DNA of 64,000 bases from Sphingomonas sp. UV9 (GTDB lineage Bacteria > Pseudomonadota > Alphaproteobacteria > Sphingomonadales > Sphingomonadaceae): the NCBI RefSeq assembly GCF_004101245.1, contig NZ_SCIN01000003.1, positions 620,001-684,000 of the forward strand. The letters run 5' to 3'. The position numbers and the translations under genes were made by a program. Positions within the stretch are counted from its first letter, which is position 1, and the number at the start of each line of letters is the position of its first letter. This document shows, in pieces, positions 17,673 to 27,400 of the stretch. The notes beneath the pieces were generated by a model. It saw only the letters and a list, made by a program, of their open reading frames with translations, had not been told where the DNA came from and did no database searches.

Positions 17673-19571
17673 ATGACGAAATTCTTCCTTTTCCTGAGCG
17701 CCGCAGCGATCGCAGCCCCGGCGTATTCCCAGACCATTCCCGATACCGACGCGCCCGAAGTCGTCGTCACGGCTACCCGTGCCGCGCAGCCGCTGAGCGA
17801 GATCGGGCAGGCGGTGACCGTGATCGACCGCGCCGAGATCGAGCGCCGGCAGACCGTCGTCGTCTCCGATCTGCTCGCGACCACGCCCGGCGTCACCGTC
17901 ACCCGCAACGGCACGGTCGGCGCGCTGACCAGCGTCCGTATCCGCGGTGCCGAGGCGGACCAGACCCTGGTCGTGATCGACGGTGTCCGCGTCAACGATC
18001 CGTCGTCGACCGGGGGGGGCTTCAACTTCGGCAATCTCCTGTCGAGCTCGGTCGAGCGGATCGAGGTGTTGCGCGGACCGAACTCGGTGCCGTGGGGCAG
18101 CCAGGCGATCGGCGGCGTCGTCAACATCATCACCGCAGCGCCGACCGAAGGCGTCCAGGCGCGCGCCAACGCCGAATATGGCTATGCCGACAGCCTGTTC
18201 GCGAGCGCAGGCGTCTCGGGCAAGACGGGGCCGGTGTCGGGCTCGCTGACCGGCGGGTATCTGAAGACCGACGGCATCTCGTCCGCGGCCAGCGGCACCG
18301 AGCGCGACGGCTATCGCCAATATGGCGCGACCGGACGGCTGGGCGTCGAGTTCGCGCCGGGGATCGGCCTCGATCTGCGCGGGTATTTCGCGGACAGCCG
18401 CGTCGAGATCGACGGGTTTCCGGCACCCGACTTCGTCCTTGCCGACACCGCCGAATATTCGAAGACGCGCGAGGCCTATGGCTATGCCGGCCTGCACGCG
18501 AACTTCGCCGATGGCCGGTTCAACAACCGCGTCGCGTTCACGATCGCCGACATCGACCGCGACAATTTCGACCCGAGCTTCGGCAGCGATCCGACCTTCA
18601 TCGGCCGCGGCCGCAGCGAACGCTATGAATATCAGGGCGACTTCCGCCCGCTCGACCAGGTCCGCGTGGTCGCTGGCGTCGAGCGCGAGAACAGCCGCTT
18701 CAACGACGGCTTCACCTTCGCGAACACCGGAATCACCAGCGTCTACGGCCAGCTGATCGTCAAGCCGCTCGACATCCTCACCATCACCGGCGGCGTCCGC
18801 AACGACGATCACGACGATTTCGGCAGCCACACCACGTTCGGCGCGAACGCGGCGCTGGCGTTGCGCACCGGCACGACGATCCGCGCGAGTTATGGCGAAG
18901 GCTTCAAGGCACCCACCCTGTACCAGCTCTTTTCCGACTACGGGAACCGCGGTCTCGATCCGGAGACGGCGCGCAACTTCGACGTCGGTGTCGAGCAGGC
19001 GTTCCTCGATAACCGGGTTCGCACGGGCGTAACCTATTTCAATCGGCGGGCGCGCAACCAGATCGACTTCCGCGATTGCAGTCCGGCGGAGCAGACGACC
19101 GCCGGTTCGATCTGCGTCGACCGCCCGTTCGGCGTATACGACAACATCGCCCGCGCCGAGGCGGACGGCGTCGAGTTCACGCTCGCGCTGCGCCCGGTCG
19201 ATGCGCTGACGCTGACCGCCAACTACAGCTATATCGACACCGAGAACCGCTCGATCGGCAGCGATCTCGGCAACGACCTCGCGCGCCGTCCCCGGCAGAC
19301 CGCCAGCGTCGACGCCGATTACCGGTTCGCGTTCGGGCTGTCCGTCGGCGGCACCGTGACGATGATTGGCGACAGCTTCGACGACGCCGCCAACACCACG
19401 CGGCTTGACGGCTATGCGCTCGCCAGCGTCCGCGCGGAGGTGCCGATCAACGACCGGATCGCGCTGTACGGCCGCGTCGATAACCTGACCGACTCGCGGT
19501 ACGAGACGGTCGCCGGGTACGGCAATTACGGCCGCGCCGCGTATGGCGGCGTGCGGTTGCGCCTGAAGTGA
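17673..19571 (+). CDS. btuB: vitamin B12 TonB-dependent receptor BtuB
   Basis: Outer-membrane cobalamin transporter of 632 residues. Signal peptide at residues 1-20 (FFLFLSAAAIAAPAYSQ), TonB box EVVVTATR, plug domain with VIDGVRVNDPSS and VEVLRGPNSVPWGSQAIGGVVNI-type sequence, then a beta-barrel ending GGVRLRLK. The family and substrate follow from three facts together: it has the short BtuB-type plug, it lies directly behind a cobalamin riboswitch, and it overlaps genes for a B12-type ABC importer. Start ATG 17673 places the signal peptide at the N-terminus; an upstream in-frame codon would only add a leader with no signal function. Confidence 0.95.
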   Translation: MTKFFLFLSAAAIAAPAYSQTIPDTDAPEVVVTATRAAQPLSEIGQAVTVIDRAEIERRQTVVVSDLLATTPGVTVTRNGTVGALTSVRIRGAEADQTLVVIDGVRVNDPSSTGGGFNFGNLLSSSVERIEVLRGPNSVPWGSQAIGGVVNIITAAPTEGVQARANAEYGYADSLFASAGVSGKTGPVSGSLTGGYLKTDGISSAASGTERDGYRQYGATGRLGVEFAPGIGLDLRGYFADSRVEIDGFPAPDFVLADTAEYSKTREAYGYAGLHANFADGRFNNRVAFTIADIDRDNFDPSFGSDPTFIGRGRSERYEYQGDFRPLDQVRVVAGVERENSRFNDGFTFANTGITSVYGQLIVKPLDILTITGGVRNDDHDDFGSHTTFGANAALALRTGTTIRASYGEGFKAPTLYQLFSDYGNRGLDPETARNFDVGVEQAFLDNRVRTGVTYFNRRARNQIDFRDCSPAEQTTAGSICVDRPFGVYDNIARAEADGVEFTLALRPVDALTLTANYSYIDTENRSIGSDLGNDLARRPRQTASVDADYRFAFGLSVGGTVTMIGDSFDDAANTTRLDGYALASVRAEVPINDRIALYGRVDNLTDSRYETVAGYGNYGRAAYGGVRLRLK

Positions 19572-20365
19572 GGCGCGGGGCGATCCTTCTCATGCTGCTG
19601 CTGGGGGCCTGCGCACGGACACCCGGCAGTGGCGGCGGCGGGATCGTCTCGACCAATCCGTGCGTCGATTCGGTGCTGATCCGGATCCTGCCCGCATCGC
19701 GGATCGCGGCGATCAGCCATTATTCGCAGGACCCGGCGGCGACCTCGCTCCCGCTCAGCGTCGCGCGCCGCTTCCACGCCACCGCCGGGACAGCCGAGGA
19801 GGTGATCGCGCTGCACCCCGATCTCGTCATCGCCAGCACCTACACCCCGCCCGCGACCCAGGCCGCCTATGCGCGCGCGGGGCTGAAGACGTTGCTGCTC
19901 GGCATCCCCGACTCGATCGCCGAAAGCCAGGCGCAGGTGACGCAGATCGCCGATGCCGTCGGCGCGCCCGCGGGAGGCGCGCGGATCAACGCGGATATCG
20001 ACCGCGCCGTGACCCGCTGGAGCCGCAAGGATGAACCCTCGCCGAGCGCGTTGCTGTATATAAGCGGCGATCTCGCGACCGGGGGGAGCACGTTGCTGAA
20101 CGAAATGATGACCCGTGTCGGCTTCCGCAACGCCGCCGCGACCTATGGCCTGACGCATACCGGCACGTTGTCCGCCGAGACGATCGTGACGCAGCCGCCG
20201 GCCATCGTGATCGCCCCCGAACGCGCCGGCCGCGGCACCGCGCTGCGCCGCCGCCTGCTGCCGACCACGCCGCAAGCCGTCTTCCCGCGCGTGCTGATCA
20301 ACTGCGGCGGCCCCACCATCCCGCCCGCCCTCGAACGCCTCGCCGCGATAAGGGCGGGGCTGTGA
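19568..20365 (+). CDS. btuF: cobalamin ABC transporter substrate-binding lipoprotein
   Basis: A 265-residue substrate-binding protein of the BtuF/FhuD type. Lipobox LLGAC with Cys15 suggests an inner-membrane-anchored lipoprotein facing the periplasm. It begins the mature domain with IVSTNPCVDSVLIRILP, then HPDLVIASTY, the usual class III binding-protein pattern. GTG start 19568 overlaps the btuB stop codon (GTGA), so the two are translationally coupled. The protein passes cobalamin from BtuB to the BtuCD complex encoded downstream. Confidence 0.92.
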   Translation: MRRGAILLMLLLGACARTPGSGGGGIVSTNPCVDSVLIRILPASRIAAISHYSQDPAATSLPLSVARRFHATAGTAEEVIALHPDLVIASTYTPPATQAAYARAGLKTLLLGIPDSIAESQAQVTQIADAVGAPAGGARINADIDRAVTRWSRKDEPSPSALLYISGDLATGGSTLLNEMMTRVGFRNAAATYGLTHTGTLSAETIVTQPPAIVIAPERAGRGTALRRRLLPTTPQAVFPRVLINCGGPTIPPALERLAAIRAGL

Positions 20366-20384
20366 TGCGACACCCATATCAAAA

Positions 20385-20490
20385 CCACCCCGGCGAAGGC
20401 CGCGGCCCAATTGGAATGGCCGAAGTAACGGAGCGCCGTGCGCTGTCACGATCGTCCCCCAATTGGGCCCCGGCCACCGCCGGGGTGGTG
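20385..20490. repeat. two-armed repeat, family B, inside the btu operon
   Basis: CCACCCCGGCGAAGGCCGCGGCCCAATTGG faces CCAATTGGGCCCCGGCCACCGCCGGGGTGGTG, with GTAACGGAGCGCC in the centre. Related copies are at 33714-33819, 40901-41008, 47582-47689 and 53037-53144. This copy separates btuF from btuC within what should be one transcript. Confidence 0.85.
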
Positions 20491-20522
20491 GCGGTGGTCG
20501 GTATGGGCGAGGAGGCGTTCTG

Positions 20523-21491
20523 ATGACCCGCACGCCCAAACTCATCGCCCTCGGCCTGCTCGTGCTCCTCCTGTTCGGCCTGTCGCTTGGCTGTGGGAAA
20601 GTCTGGGTACCGCTCGACGCCTGGTTCTCGAGCGACCCGCGCTGGTGGATCATCCTCGAACTTCGCCTGCCTCGCGCGGTGCTCGGGCTCGCACTCGGCG
20701 CGACGCTCGGGCTGTCGGGCGCGGTCCTGCAAGGCTATCTGCGCAACCCGCTCGCCGACCCGGCCGTCGTCGGCGTGTCGTCGGTCGCAGCACTCGGCGC
20801 GGTCGCCGCGATCCTGTTCGGCGCCGGTTCGGGCCTAGCGATCTTCGCCGCCGCGATGCTCGGGGCAGGGGGCGCGGTCGCGTTGCTCGCCGCGCTCACG
20901 TGGCGGTCGCCGAGCGCGATCACCTTCATCCTCGCCGGCACCGTGCTCGCCAGCCTCGCCGGCGCGCTGACCGCGTTCCTCATCTCGATCGCGCCGAACC
21001 CCTATGCCGTCGCCGAGGTGATCGACTGGATCATGGGCGCGCTCACCGATCGCGGCTGGGACGACATCACGCTCGCGCTGCCGCCGATGCTGCTCGGCGG
21101 CGTCCTGCTGATGCTGACGGGCCGCTCGCTCGATGCGCTGTCGCTGGGCGAGGCGGCGGCACGGTCGCTCGGCATAAGGATGGGTCGGGTGCGGTGGCTG
21201 GTCGTGCTGGGCACCGGGCTGGTGGTCGGCGCCGGCGTCGCGGTGACCGGCGTGATCGGCTTCGTCGGTCTCGTCGTCCCGCATCTGCTGCGCCCGATCT
21301 TCGGCCACCGCCCGAGCGCCTTGCTGCTGCCATCCGCACTCGGCGGCGCGGCCCTCGTGCTCGCCGCCGACAGCCTCGTCCGCCTCGCCCCCGGCGCAGG
21401 CGAAGTCCGGCTCGGCGTCGCGATGGCGCTGATCGGCGCGCCGTTCTTCCTGGGGTTGCTGGTCAAGGAACGGGGTCGCGCATGGATCTGA
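20523..21491 (+). CDS. btuC: cobalamin ABC transporter permease
   Basis: Inner-membrane permease of the FecCD/BtuC family, 322 residues with about ten hydrophobic segments. Conserved features include LRLPRAVLGLALGATLGLSGAVLQ near the N-terminus, NPLADPAVVGVSSVAALGA, and the C-terminal GFVGLVVPHLLRPIFGH, the coupling loop that contacts the ATPase. ATG 20523 is preceded by GAGGAGG; a longer frame would start inside the repeat. It overlaps btuD by ten bases. Confidence 0.95.
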   Translation: MTRTPKLIALGLLVLLLFGLSLGCGKVWVPLDAWFSSDPRWWIILELRLPRAVLGLALGATLGLSGAVLQGYLRNPLADPAVVGVSSVAALGAVAAILFGAGSGLAIFAAAMLGAGGAVALLAALTWRSPSAITFILAGTVLASLAGALTAFLISIAPNPYAVAEVIDWIMGALTDRGWDDITLALPPMLLGGVLLMLTGRSLDALSLGEAAARSLGIRMGRVRWLVVLGTGLVVGAGVAVTGVIGFVGLVVPHLLRPIFGHRPSALLLPSALGGAALVLAADSLVRLAPGAGEVRLGVAMALIGAPFFLGLLVKERGRAWI

Positions 21492-22261
21492 TCGTCGACG
21501 CGCTCAGCGTGAAGCTCGGCAAGCGCATCGTCCTCCACGACGTGTCCGCCCACCTGTGCCCCGGCCGCGTCACCGCGATCCTCGGCCCCAACGGCGCCGG
21601 CAAGAGCACGCTGGTCAAGGCCGCCGCGGCGCTCGTCGATCGTAGCGAGGGCCGCGTCCGCCTCGATACGCAGGACGTCGCGACGATGGACCCGCGCGCC
21701 CGCGCCCGCGCGATCGGCTATCTCCCGCAGGACGCGACGGTCCACTGGAACATCATCGCCCGCGACGTCGTTGCGCTCGGCCGACTGCCCCATCTCGGCG
21801 CGCATGCCGCGCCGTCGCCCGAGGACCGCGCCGCCACCGACCGCGCGATGCACGACACCGAAACCACGCACCTCGCCGATCGCCCGGTCGGCGAACTCTC
21901 CGGCGGCGAGCGCGCCCGCGTCCTGCTCGCCCGCGTGTTCGCAGGCGAACCGCGCTGGCTGCTCGCCGACGAACCGCTCGCCAGCCTCGACCCCTCGCAC
22001 CAGATCGACCTGCTCGCCCGCCTGCGCGCCTATGCGGCTGGTGGGGCAGGAGTCGCGATCGTCCTCCACGACCTCGTCCAGGCGCAGCGCGCGGCCGACG
22101 ATGCGCTGGTGATCGCAGACGGTCGCGTCGTCGCGTTCGGCCCGGTCGCCGACGTGATGACCGCCGACATCCTCGCGCGCGTGTTCGGCGTCCGCGTCGC
22201 GCCGCTCGACGATGGCGGCCGCCGGCTGCTGGTGCCGGTCGGGCGCATCGAGGTCGGCTAG
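21482..22261 (+). CDS. btuD: cobalamin ABC transporter ATP-binding protein
   Basis: ATPase that powers the BtuC channel. The 259-residue protein has Walker A GPNGAGKST (residues 35-43), a Q-loop in YLPQDA, signature LSGGE (139-143), Walker B LLADEP (160-165) and the switch His in VLHDL. Start ATG 21482 overlaps the last ten bases of btuC. It completes a riboswitch-controlled btuB-btuF-btuC-btuD set, so the organism imports corrinoids. No cobalamin synthesis or adenosyltransferase genes are seen in this window. Confidence 0.95.
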   Translation: MDLIVDALSVKLGKRIVLHDVSAHLCPGRVTAILGPNGAGKSTLVKAAAALVDRSEGRVRLDTQDVATMDPRARARAIGYLPQDATVHWNIIARDVVALGRLPHLGAHAAPSPEDRAATDRAMHDTETTHLADRPVGELSGGERARVLLARVFAGEPRWLLADEPLASLDPSHQIDLLARLRAYAAGGAGVAIVLHDLVQAQRAADDALVIADGRVVAFGPVADVMTADILARVFGVRVAPLDDGGRRLLVPVGRIEVG

Positions 22262-22355
22262 ACCGATCGCCGGAAGGGTCGGATCGCGTCTGGCCCAGGG
22301 CAGACCGGGTGAAAGATCATCGACGCGCCGGGCCCGGTTCACTATCCCGCGCCGG

Positions 22356-23393
22356 GTGATCGACATTCCCGCCCCCCTCCGCCTGCGCCTAGACGGCGAC
22401 GCCCTTGTCCAGAACTGGCGGACGCTCGACCGCATGAGCGGCACCGCGGCCTGCGGTGCCGCGGTCAAGGCGAATGGCTATGGCCTGGGCGCGATCGAGG
22501 TCGCACGCCGCCTTGCGGACGCAGGCTGCCGCGATTTCTTCGTCTCGAACTGGCAGGAAGCCGCCGAACTCGCCCCGCTGGGGCTGAGGGTGTCCGTCCT
22601 CCACGGCATCCGCGAGGAGGACATGCCCGCCGCCACCGCCGGCTTCGCCCGCCCGGTGCTCAACACGCCCACCCAGGTCGCCCGCTGGAAAGCCGCAGGC
22701 GGCGGCTCGTGCGACGTGATGGTCGACACCGGCATGAACCGCCTCGGCGTCTCGGCGGACGACATCGCCGGCGGCCTGCTCGACGGCCTCGCGATCGAAA
22801 CGCTGATGAGTCACCTGGCGTGCGCCGACCAGGACTCGCCGATGAACGCAGCGCAACGCGACCGCTTCGCTGCGCTGGCGGGCACGACGTCCGCGCGGCG
22901 CATGAGCCTCGCCAACTCCGCCGGCATCGCGCTCAAGGGCTATGCGTTCGACCTGACCCGTCCGGGCCTGGCGCTCTACGGCGGCATCCCCCGCGCCGAC
23001 ATGACCGCGATCCGGCAGGTCGTTCGCCCCGAGGCGCAGATCCTTCAGCGCCGCCGGGTCAGCGCGGGCGACACGGTCGGTTACAACGCGCTTTGGACGG
23101 CCAAGAACGACACCGAGGTCGCGATCCTCAACGTCGGCTACGCGGATGGCTATCGACGGGATTTCACCAATATCGGCGCGGCGGTGGTGTCTGGCCGGGT
23201 GTTGCCCGTTCTCGGCAGGGTCTCGATGGACCTGGTCGCGATAGGCGTCGACGCGGCCAGCGACCTTGATGAGGGCGATTGGGTCATGCTGGACTATGCC
23301 CTGCCGACCAGCGCGGCCGCGTCGGGGCTGTCGCAATACGAACTGCTCACCGGCCTCGGCCAGCGGTTCGAGCGGGTGTGGACGACTAGCTGA
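22356..23393 (+). CDS. alr: alanine racemase
   Basis: PLP enzyme interconverting L- and D-alanine for peptidoglycan. GTG 22356 gives VIDIPAPLRLRLDGDAL, the normal family beginning. PLP Lys38 lies in AAVKANGYGLG, the second catalytic Tyr in TVGYNALW, and the dimer-partner loop RVSMDLVAIGV follows. Length 345 residues is close to that of other racemases. It begins 94 bases after btuD on the same strand and could be partly cotranscribed. Its 3' end overlaps the convergent oxygenase gene by eight bases. The frame is also open upstream of the GTG but no homologous sequence is visible there. Confidence 0.93.
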   Translation: MIDIPAPLRLRLDGDALVQNWRTLDRMSGTAACGAAVKANGYGLGAIEVARRLADAGCRDFFVSNWQEAAELAPLGLRVSVLHGIREEDMPAATAGFARPVLNTPTQVARWKAAGGGSCDVMVDTGMNRLGVSADDIAGGLLDGLAIETLMSHLACADQDSPMNAAQRDRFAALAGTTSARRMSLANSAGIALKGYAFDLTRPGLALYGGIPRADMTAIRQVVRPEAQILQRRRVSAGDTVGYNALWTAKNDTEVAILNVGYADGYRRDFTNIGAAVVSGRVLPVLGRVSMDLVAIGVDAASDLDEGDWVMLDYALPTSAAASGLSQYELLTGLGQRFERVWTTS

Positions 23394-24357
23394 TCGTCCA
23401 CGGATCGATCGGTTTCGCCCGGATCCAGCGCGTCGCCAGCCATTTGGCGCCCTGTGTCACCGGCAAGCCGGCATGCCGGCTGGATTGGTCGATCGCCCCG
23501 TCCCGGGTCAGTGTCCGGAAGACGATCGCGTCGCCACCGCGCGGCGTAATCGTCAGGTTGCCGGCGGGAAACTGCGTTTCACCGCCGCCATAGCCCTCGT
23601 TCAGATAGATCAGAACGGTCGCGACGCGCTGGTTCGCGGCGTCCTGGATCGTGTCCAGATGCAGCCGATATTGCTGCCCCGGTCGATACCGCAATATTGT
23701 GAGCGGCTCGCCCTGGGCAATATCCGTGCCGCTGATGGCTGCAATGCGCCGGTTGAGGGCACGAACGACCAGATCCTCGCGCGCAGGCCCGATCGCGGTT
23801 CCGTCCGACGTCCGGATCGGGTGCGCGATCCAGCGACCGGTGCGCGGATCGATCACGCGGGCGGGCTCCAGCATCGTCGCCGCGACGCCGGCGAGATGAG
23901 CACACTCCGCGGCGGTGAACAATTTCGGAAAACGGATCACATCGGGTTCCGCGCTCAGTATCTCGGGGACTGGCAAGGTGATCGGCGCGCCAGCAGTATC
24001 TATGGCCATCGCCTCGATCAGCGCCAGTTGCCCCTGCGCGACCGGATCGTTTCGTGCCGCAGTTCGCAACAGCGCAAGGGCACCCGGCCAGTCGGCCTTG
24101 CCACCGCTACCGTTGGCGGTCAGCGCGATCTCCATCAGTGCGGCATCGACGTGACCGATCGAAACCGCGCGGGCCAATAGCGTGCGAGCAAGGGTCAAGT
24201 CTCGGGAAACGATGTCGCCGGCGAGATACCAAACTGCCAATTGCATCAGCGCGTCGACATCGCCGCGATCGGCGGCATTGTTTAAAAGAGCCATCGCTTC
24301 AGAGACCTGGCCGTTCGAAACCAGATGTAAGGCGGTCGCCGCAGGGCTTTGTGTCAT
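23386..24357 (-). CDS. Sel1/TPR-like repeat plus prolyl-4-hydroxylase-type 2OG-Fe(II) oxygenase
   Basis: A 323-residue two-part protein. Residues 5-120 are helical repeats of Sel1/TPR style (AMALLNNAADRGDVDALMQLAVWYLAGD, then LARTLLARAVSIGHVDAALMEIAL). Residues 140-315 form a prolyl-4-hydroxylase-type oxygenase with iron ligands His233, Asp235 (RLHLD) and His295 (SRHAG) and 2-oxoglutarate Lys305 (GAKWLATRW), so it should be active. No signal peptide, hence cytoplasmic. The substrate is unknown; repeat domains of this kind usually bind a partner protein. It follows the large TonB receptor on the same strand, with an intrinsic terminator between them. Confidence 0.85.
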   Translation of the reverse strand: MTQSPAATALHLVSNGQVSEAMALLNNAADRGDVDALMQLAVWYLAGDIVSRDLTLARTLLARAVSIGHVDAALMEIALTANGSGGKADWPGALALLRTAARNDPVAQGQLALIEAMAIDTAGAPITLPVPEILSAEPDVIRFPKLFTAAECAHLAGVAATMLEPARVIDPRTGRWIAHPIRTSDGTAIGPAREDLVVRALNRRIAAISGTDIAQGEPLTILRYRPGQQYRLHLDTIQDAANQRVATVLIYLNEGYGGGETQFPAGNLTITPRGGDAIVFRTLTRDGAIDQSSRHAGLPVTQGAKWLATRWIRAKPIDPWTIS

Positions 24358-24401
24358 GTCCGTTTCATAGCAGAGCGCGCCCGCAAACCGCTAACCCACA
24401 C

Positions 24402-24435
24402 AAAAAAAAAGGGCCGAGTTTCCTCGGCCCTTTTC
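24402..24435 (-). terminator. intrinsic terminator after the large TonB receptor
   Basis: Read on the minus strand, AAAAGGGCCGAG and CTCGGCCC form a stem with a GAAA loop followed by an unbroken run of nine or more T. It lies 21 bases past the receptor stop codon. The hairpin should cut most transcripts before the oxygenase gene at 24357. Confidence 0.93.
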
Positions 24436-24455
24436 AGGTTTTTCGTTCCGGTTGC

Positions 24456-27400
24456 TTAGAACTTGGCGGTGACGCCGACGTAACCGAAGCGACCACGGTT
24501 GTCATAGATCGCGCTGCCTGCGCCGATACCCGTGAGACCGAAGGGCGGCAGCTTGTTGCTGACGTTGTTCACACCGAAATACGCATTGAAGCGCTCGTTC
24601 ACGTCAACACCGGCACGGATGTCGTGATAGGTGACGGCCGGATATTTTTCGATCGTCGCATAATCGGCATTCTGCGGCGGCAGGCCATTCAGGCCGTTAA
24701 AATCCTCGAACGTATTGATGTACATCTTGTCGATCCAGCGCACCGAGTAGCCGAACGAGACCTTGCCGATCTTGACGTCTGCGCTGATGTTGAACTGATC
24801 CGACGGATCGCCCAATTCGCCCGTGATCGTGTTCTTGAAGCTTGGATCAGCCGGGTTGGTGAAGTTGTCGCGCTGGATAACGTGGGTCCAGATGCCCTTG
24901 GCGGACACTTCGCCCCAGTTGAAGCGATGATTGTACGCGATGTTGGTGTCGATTCCGGTCGCCTTCAACTTGGCGAAGTTAGCCGTCGTCTGCAACAGCG
25001 ACCCTTCGAGAACACGGAACGGAATTTCGCCGCGCGGACCGCCACCGGCGCCTGCGCGCTGGAACAGGTCGCAGAACGGATTGTTCAGTGTCGGCGAATC
25101 ATAGCACAGGTTCAGGATGTTCTGCGCGGTAACGGCCGAAATCACCTTGTCGACGGTGATGTTGTAGTAATCGGTCGTGATCGAAAGACCCGGCAGGAAA
25201 CGCGGCTGGAATGCACCACCGATCGTGTAGGACTTGGACGTTTCGGCCTCAAGCTGCGGGTTGCCGCCGCTGATGATCTCCAGCGACGAGCTGTACACAT
25301 AGTCGTAGCCGGCGGGTGCGCCTGCTGCGGCACAGTTCGTCGCGCGGGTTGCAGAGCCCGTGGCGAGGTTGCGGGCCGAGCAGGGATCGTTCGGTGCCGG
25401 CGTGAAGTTCTGGCTCTGCGCCGAATACAGGTCGCCCAGATACGGAGAGCGTACCGACTTCGAATAGGAACCACGCACCATCAGGTCACGGATCGGACGC
25501 CAGTTAACGCCGCCACCATATGCGTACACCGTGCCGACCGAACCCTTATAGTCCGCGACGCGACCCGAGCCGTTGATCGTCAGCTCCTGCAGAAGCGGAA
25601 CGTCCTTGACCAGCGGGATCGAGATTTCGCCGAACGCTTCCTTCACCTCGAACGCTGGCGAACGGAAGGAGGGGATCGCGTTGTAGAACGCGTACCCAGC
25701 CTGCGTCACCGGATCGAGATCATAGGAGAGCGTTTCCCGCCGATACTCGCCGCCCAGCGAGAACGCGATCGGGCCGCCCGGCAGCTCGAACAGCTGGCTC
25801 AGGTCGCCGGAAATGTAGCCCATACCCTGGAACTGGGTCGCCTTGCCGGTCGCTTCGGTCGTAACGGTCAGATAGTTGCGAACCGCCTGGCTGACCGAAC
25901 CGTCGCCGAACGGATTGAGCGGAACGCATGCCGCGACATCCGCTGCCAGCACGGCGGGGTTACCCGCCCGATCGGTGCCGGCATAGGCCGGAGTGACCTG
26001 AGAGCGGCAGACGATCTGCCCGGATGCATTGCGCACCGAATCGTTGGCGAGCAGGAAGCGCTGACGGTTGATGTTGCCTTGGATGACGTTGCGTTCGCGA
26101 TGTTCGCCGTAGTTGGCGGACAATTCGTAATGCCAGTCGGTGTTGAAATCGCCACGGACGCCGCCGACGATACGGTAGGTCTCGCGGCGGATGTTTTCGT
26201 CACGGATGCCGAGATCGACATAGTTGCGGCGCGACGAGAAGCGGTACGTTCCGGCCGCGATCTGCGCCAGCGTGGCATTGCGGAGGGCAACCCCGTTTGC
26301 GGTGGTGCCGAATGCGGCGCCGGTGTTCGGGTTGACACCGGAATTTACCGCCGCGGTCAGCTGGGCGGCGATCGTCGCACGAGCACCCGCATCGAGATAG
26401 GGGTTGTCGAGACGAATGCCCTCACGATTGACCGGTCCGTTGCCGGTCGGATTCGTAAGGACGTAGGACCGATCGTTGAACCCGGCGATCGACGTGGCGT
26501 CGGCGAGTGTCTGCCCCTGCGAGAAGAACGGACCGCTCTGCGAGCCGCGCGCTTCCGACCGGACATACTTGGCTTCGACGAACGGTACGAATGCCGGGCT
26601 GACCTCGAAATGGCCGATCAGGTTGACGGCATACCGGTTGAGTTCCGGCGACAGCACGAGCAGCTGGCCTTCGCGGCCGGTATAGCCGTTACCGCCGACA
26701 TAGCTGCCATTTGGCCCGAGACCGATGCGCGTACCCGTCTGCGGGGTCAGCGAGCCATTCGGCTGGAACAGATAGGCGCAGGTGAACGAGCTACCCACCG
26801 AATCCACGCCGCATGGTGCGTTGGCGGTATTTGCATAGCGGATGCCGACCTGGCCGCCGGTCGAAATCGTCGTCGAACGGATGTCGCGGACGAAGACACG
26901 ATCGGGAATACTGTCCGATCCGTTTACCGCGCCTGCCGGATCCGTATCGACGATGACGAAACCGTCGTTCTGGCGAAGATTCGGGCGACCCGATGCGTAA
27001 TAATCCTGCTGGTGCGCGTATTCCAGGTTGACGGCGATGTTGCCGCGTCCATCGGCAAAGTTCTTGCCGGCGACTGCCGACAGATACTGGTTGCCCGCAT
27101 CACCATATTTGCTGATGCCGGTCTGGCCGTGCAGAGCCAGGCCGTCATAATTTTCCTTCAGGACGAAATTGACGACACCGGCAATTGCGTCCGAGCCGTA
27201 TACGGCTGAGTTGCCACCGGACACGACTTCGATCTTCTCGATCAGGTCGGTCGGGAACGTGTTGATGTCGGGGCTGTTGCCGTTGTTGATGATCTCCGAC
27301 GAGACATGGCGTCGGCCGTTCACTAGAACGAGCGTCCGCGAGGTACCCAGACCGCGAAGATCGAGCAGGTTGAGGCCGCGAACGCCAAGCCCGCTCGTCG

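Noticed and set aside
20366..20522. Longer starts for btuC and btuD in the same repeat region
   Set aside because: Extended frames would begin inside the family B repeat and lack similarity to either protein; internal ATG codons with good ribosome sites fit the known N-termini.
24054..27209. Open frame of more than 1000 codons on the plus strand across the TonB receptor gene
   Set aside because: It lies antisense to a gene with clear signal peptide, TonB box, plug and barrel. Its translation has no domain or hydrophobic pattern; long antisense frames are common in GC-rich DNA.
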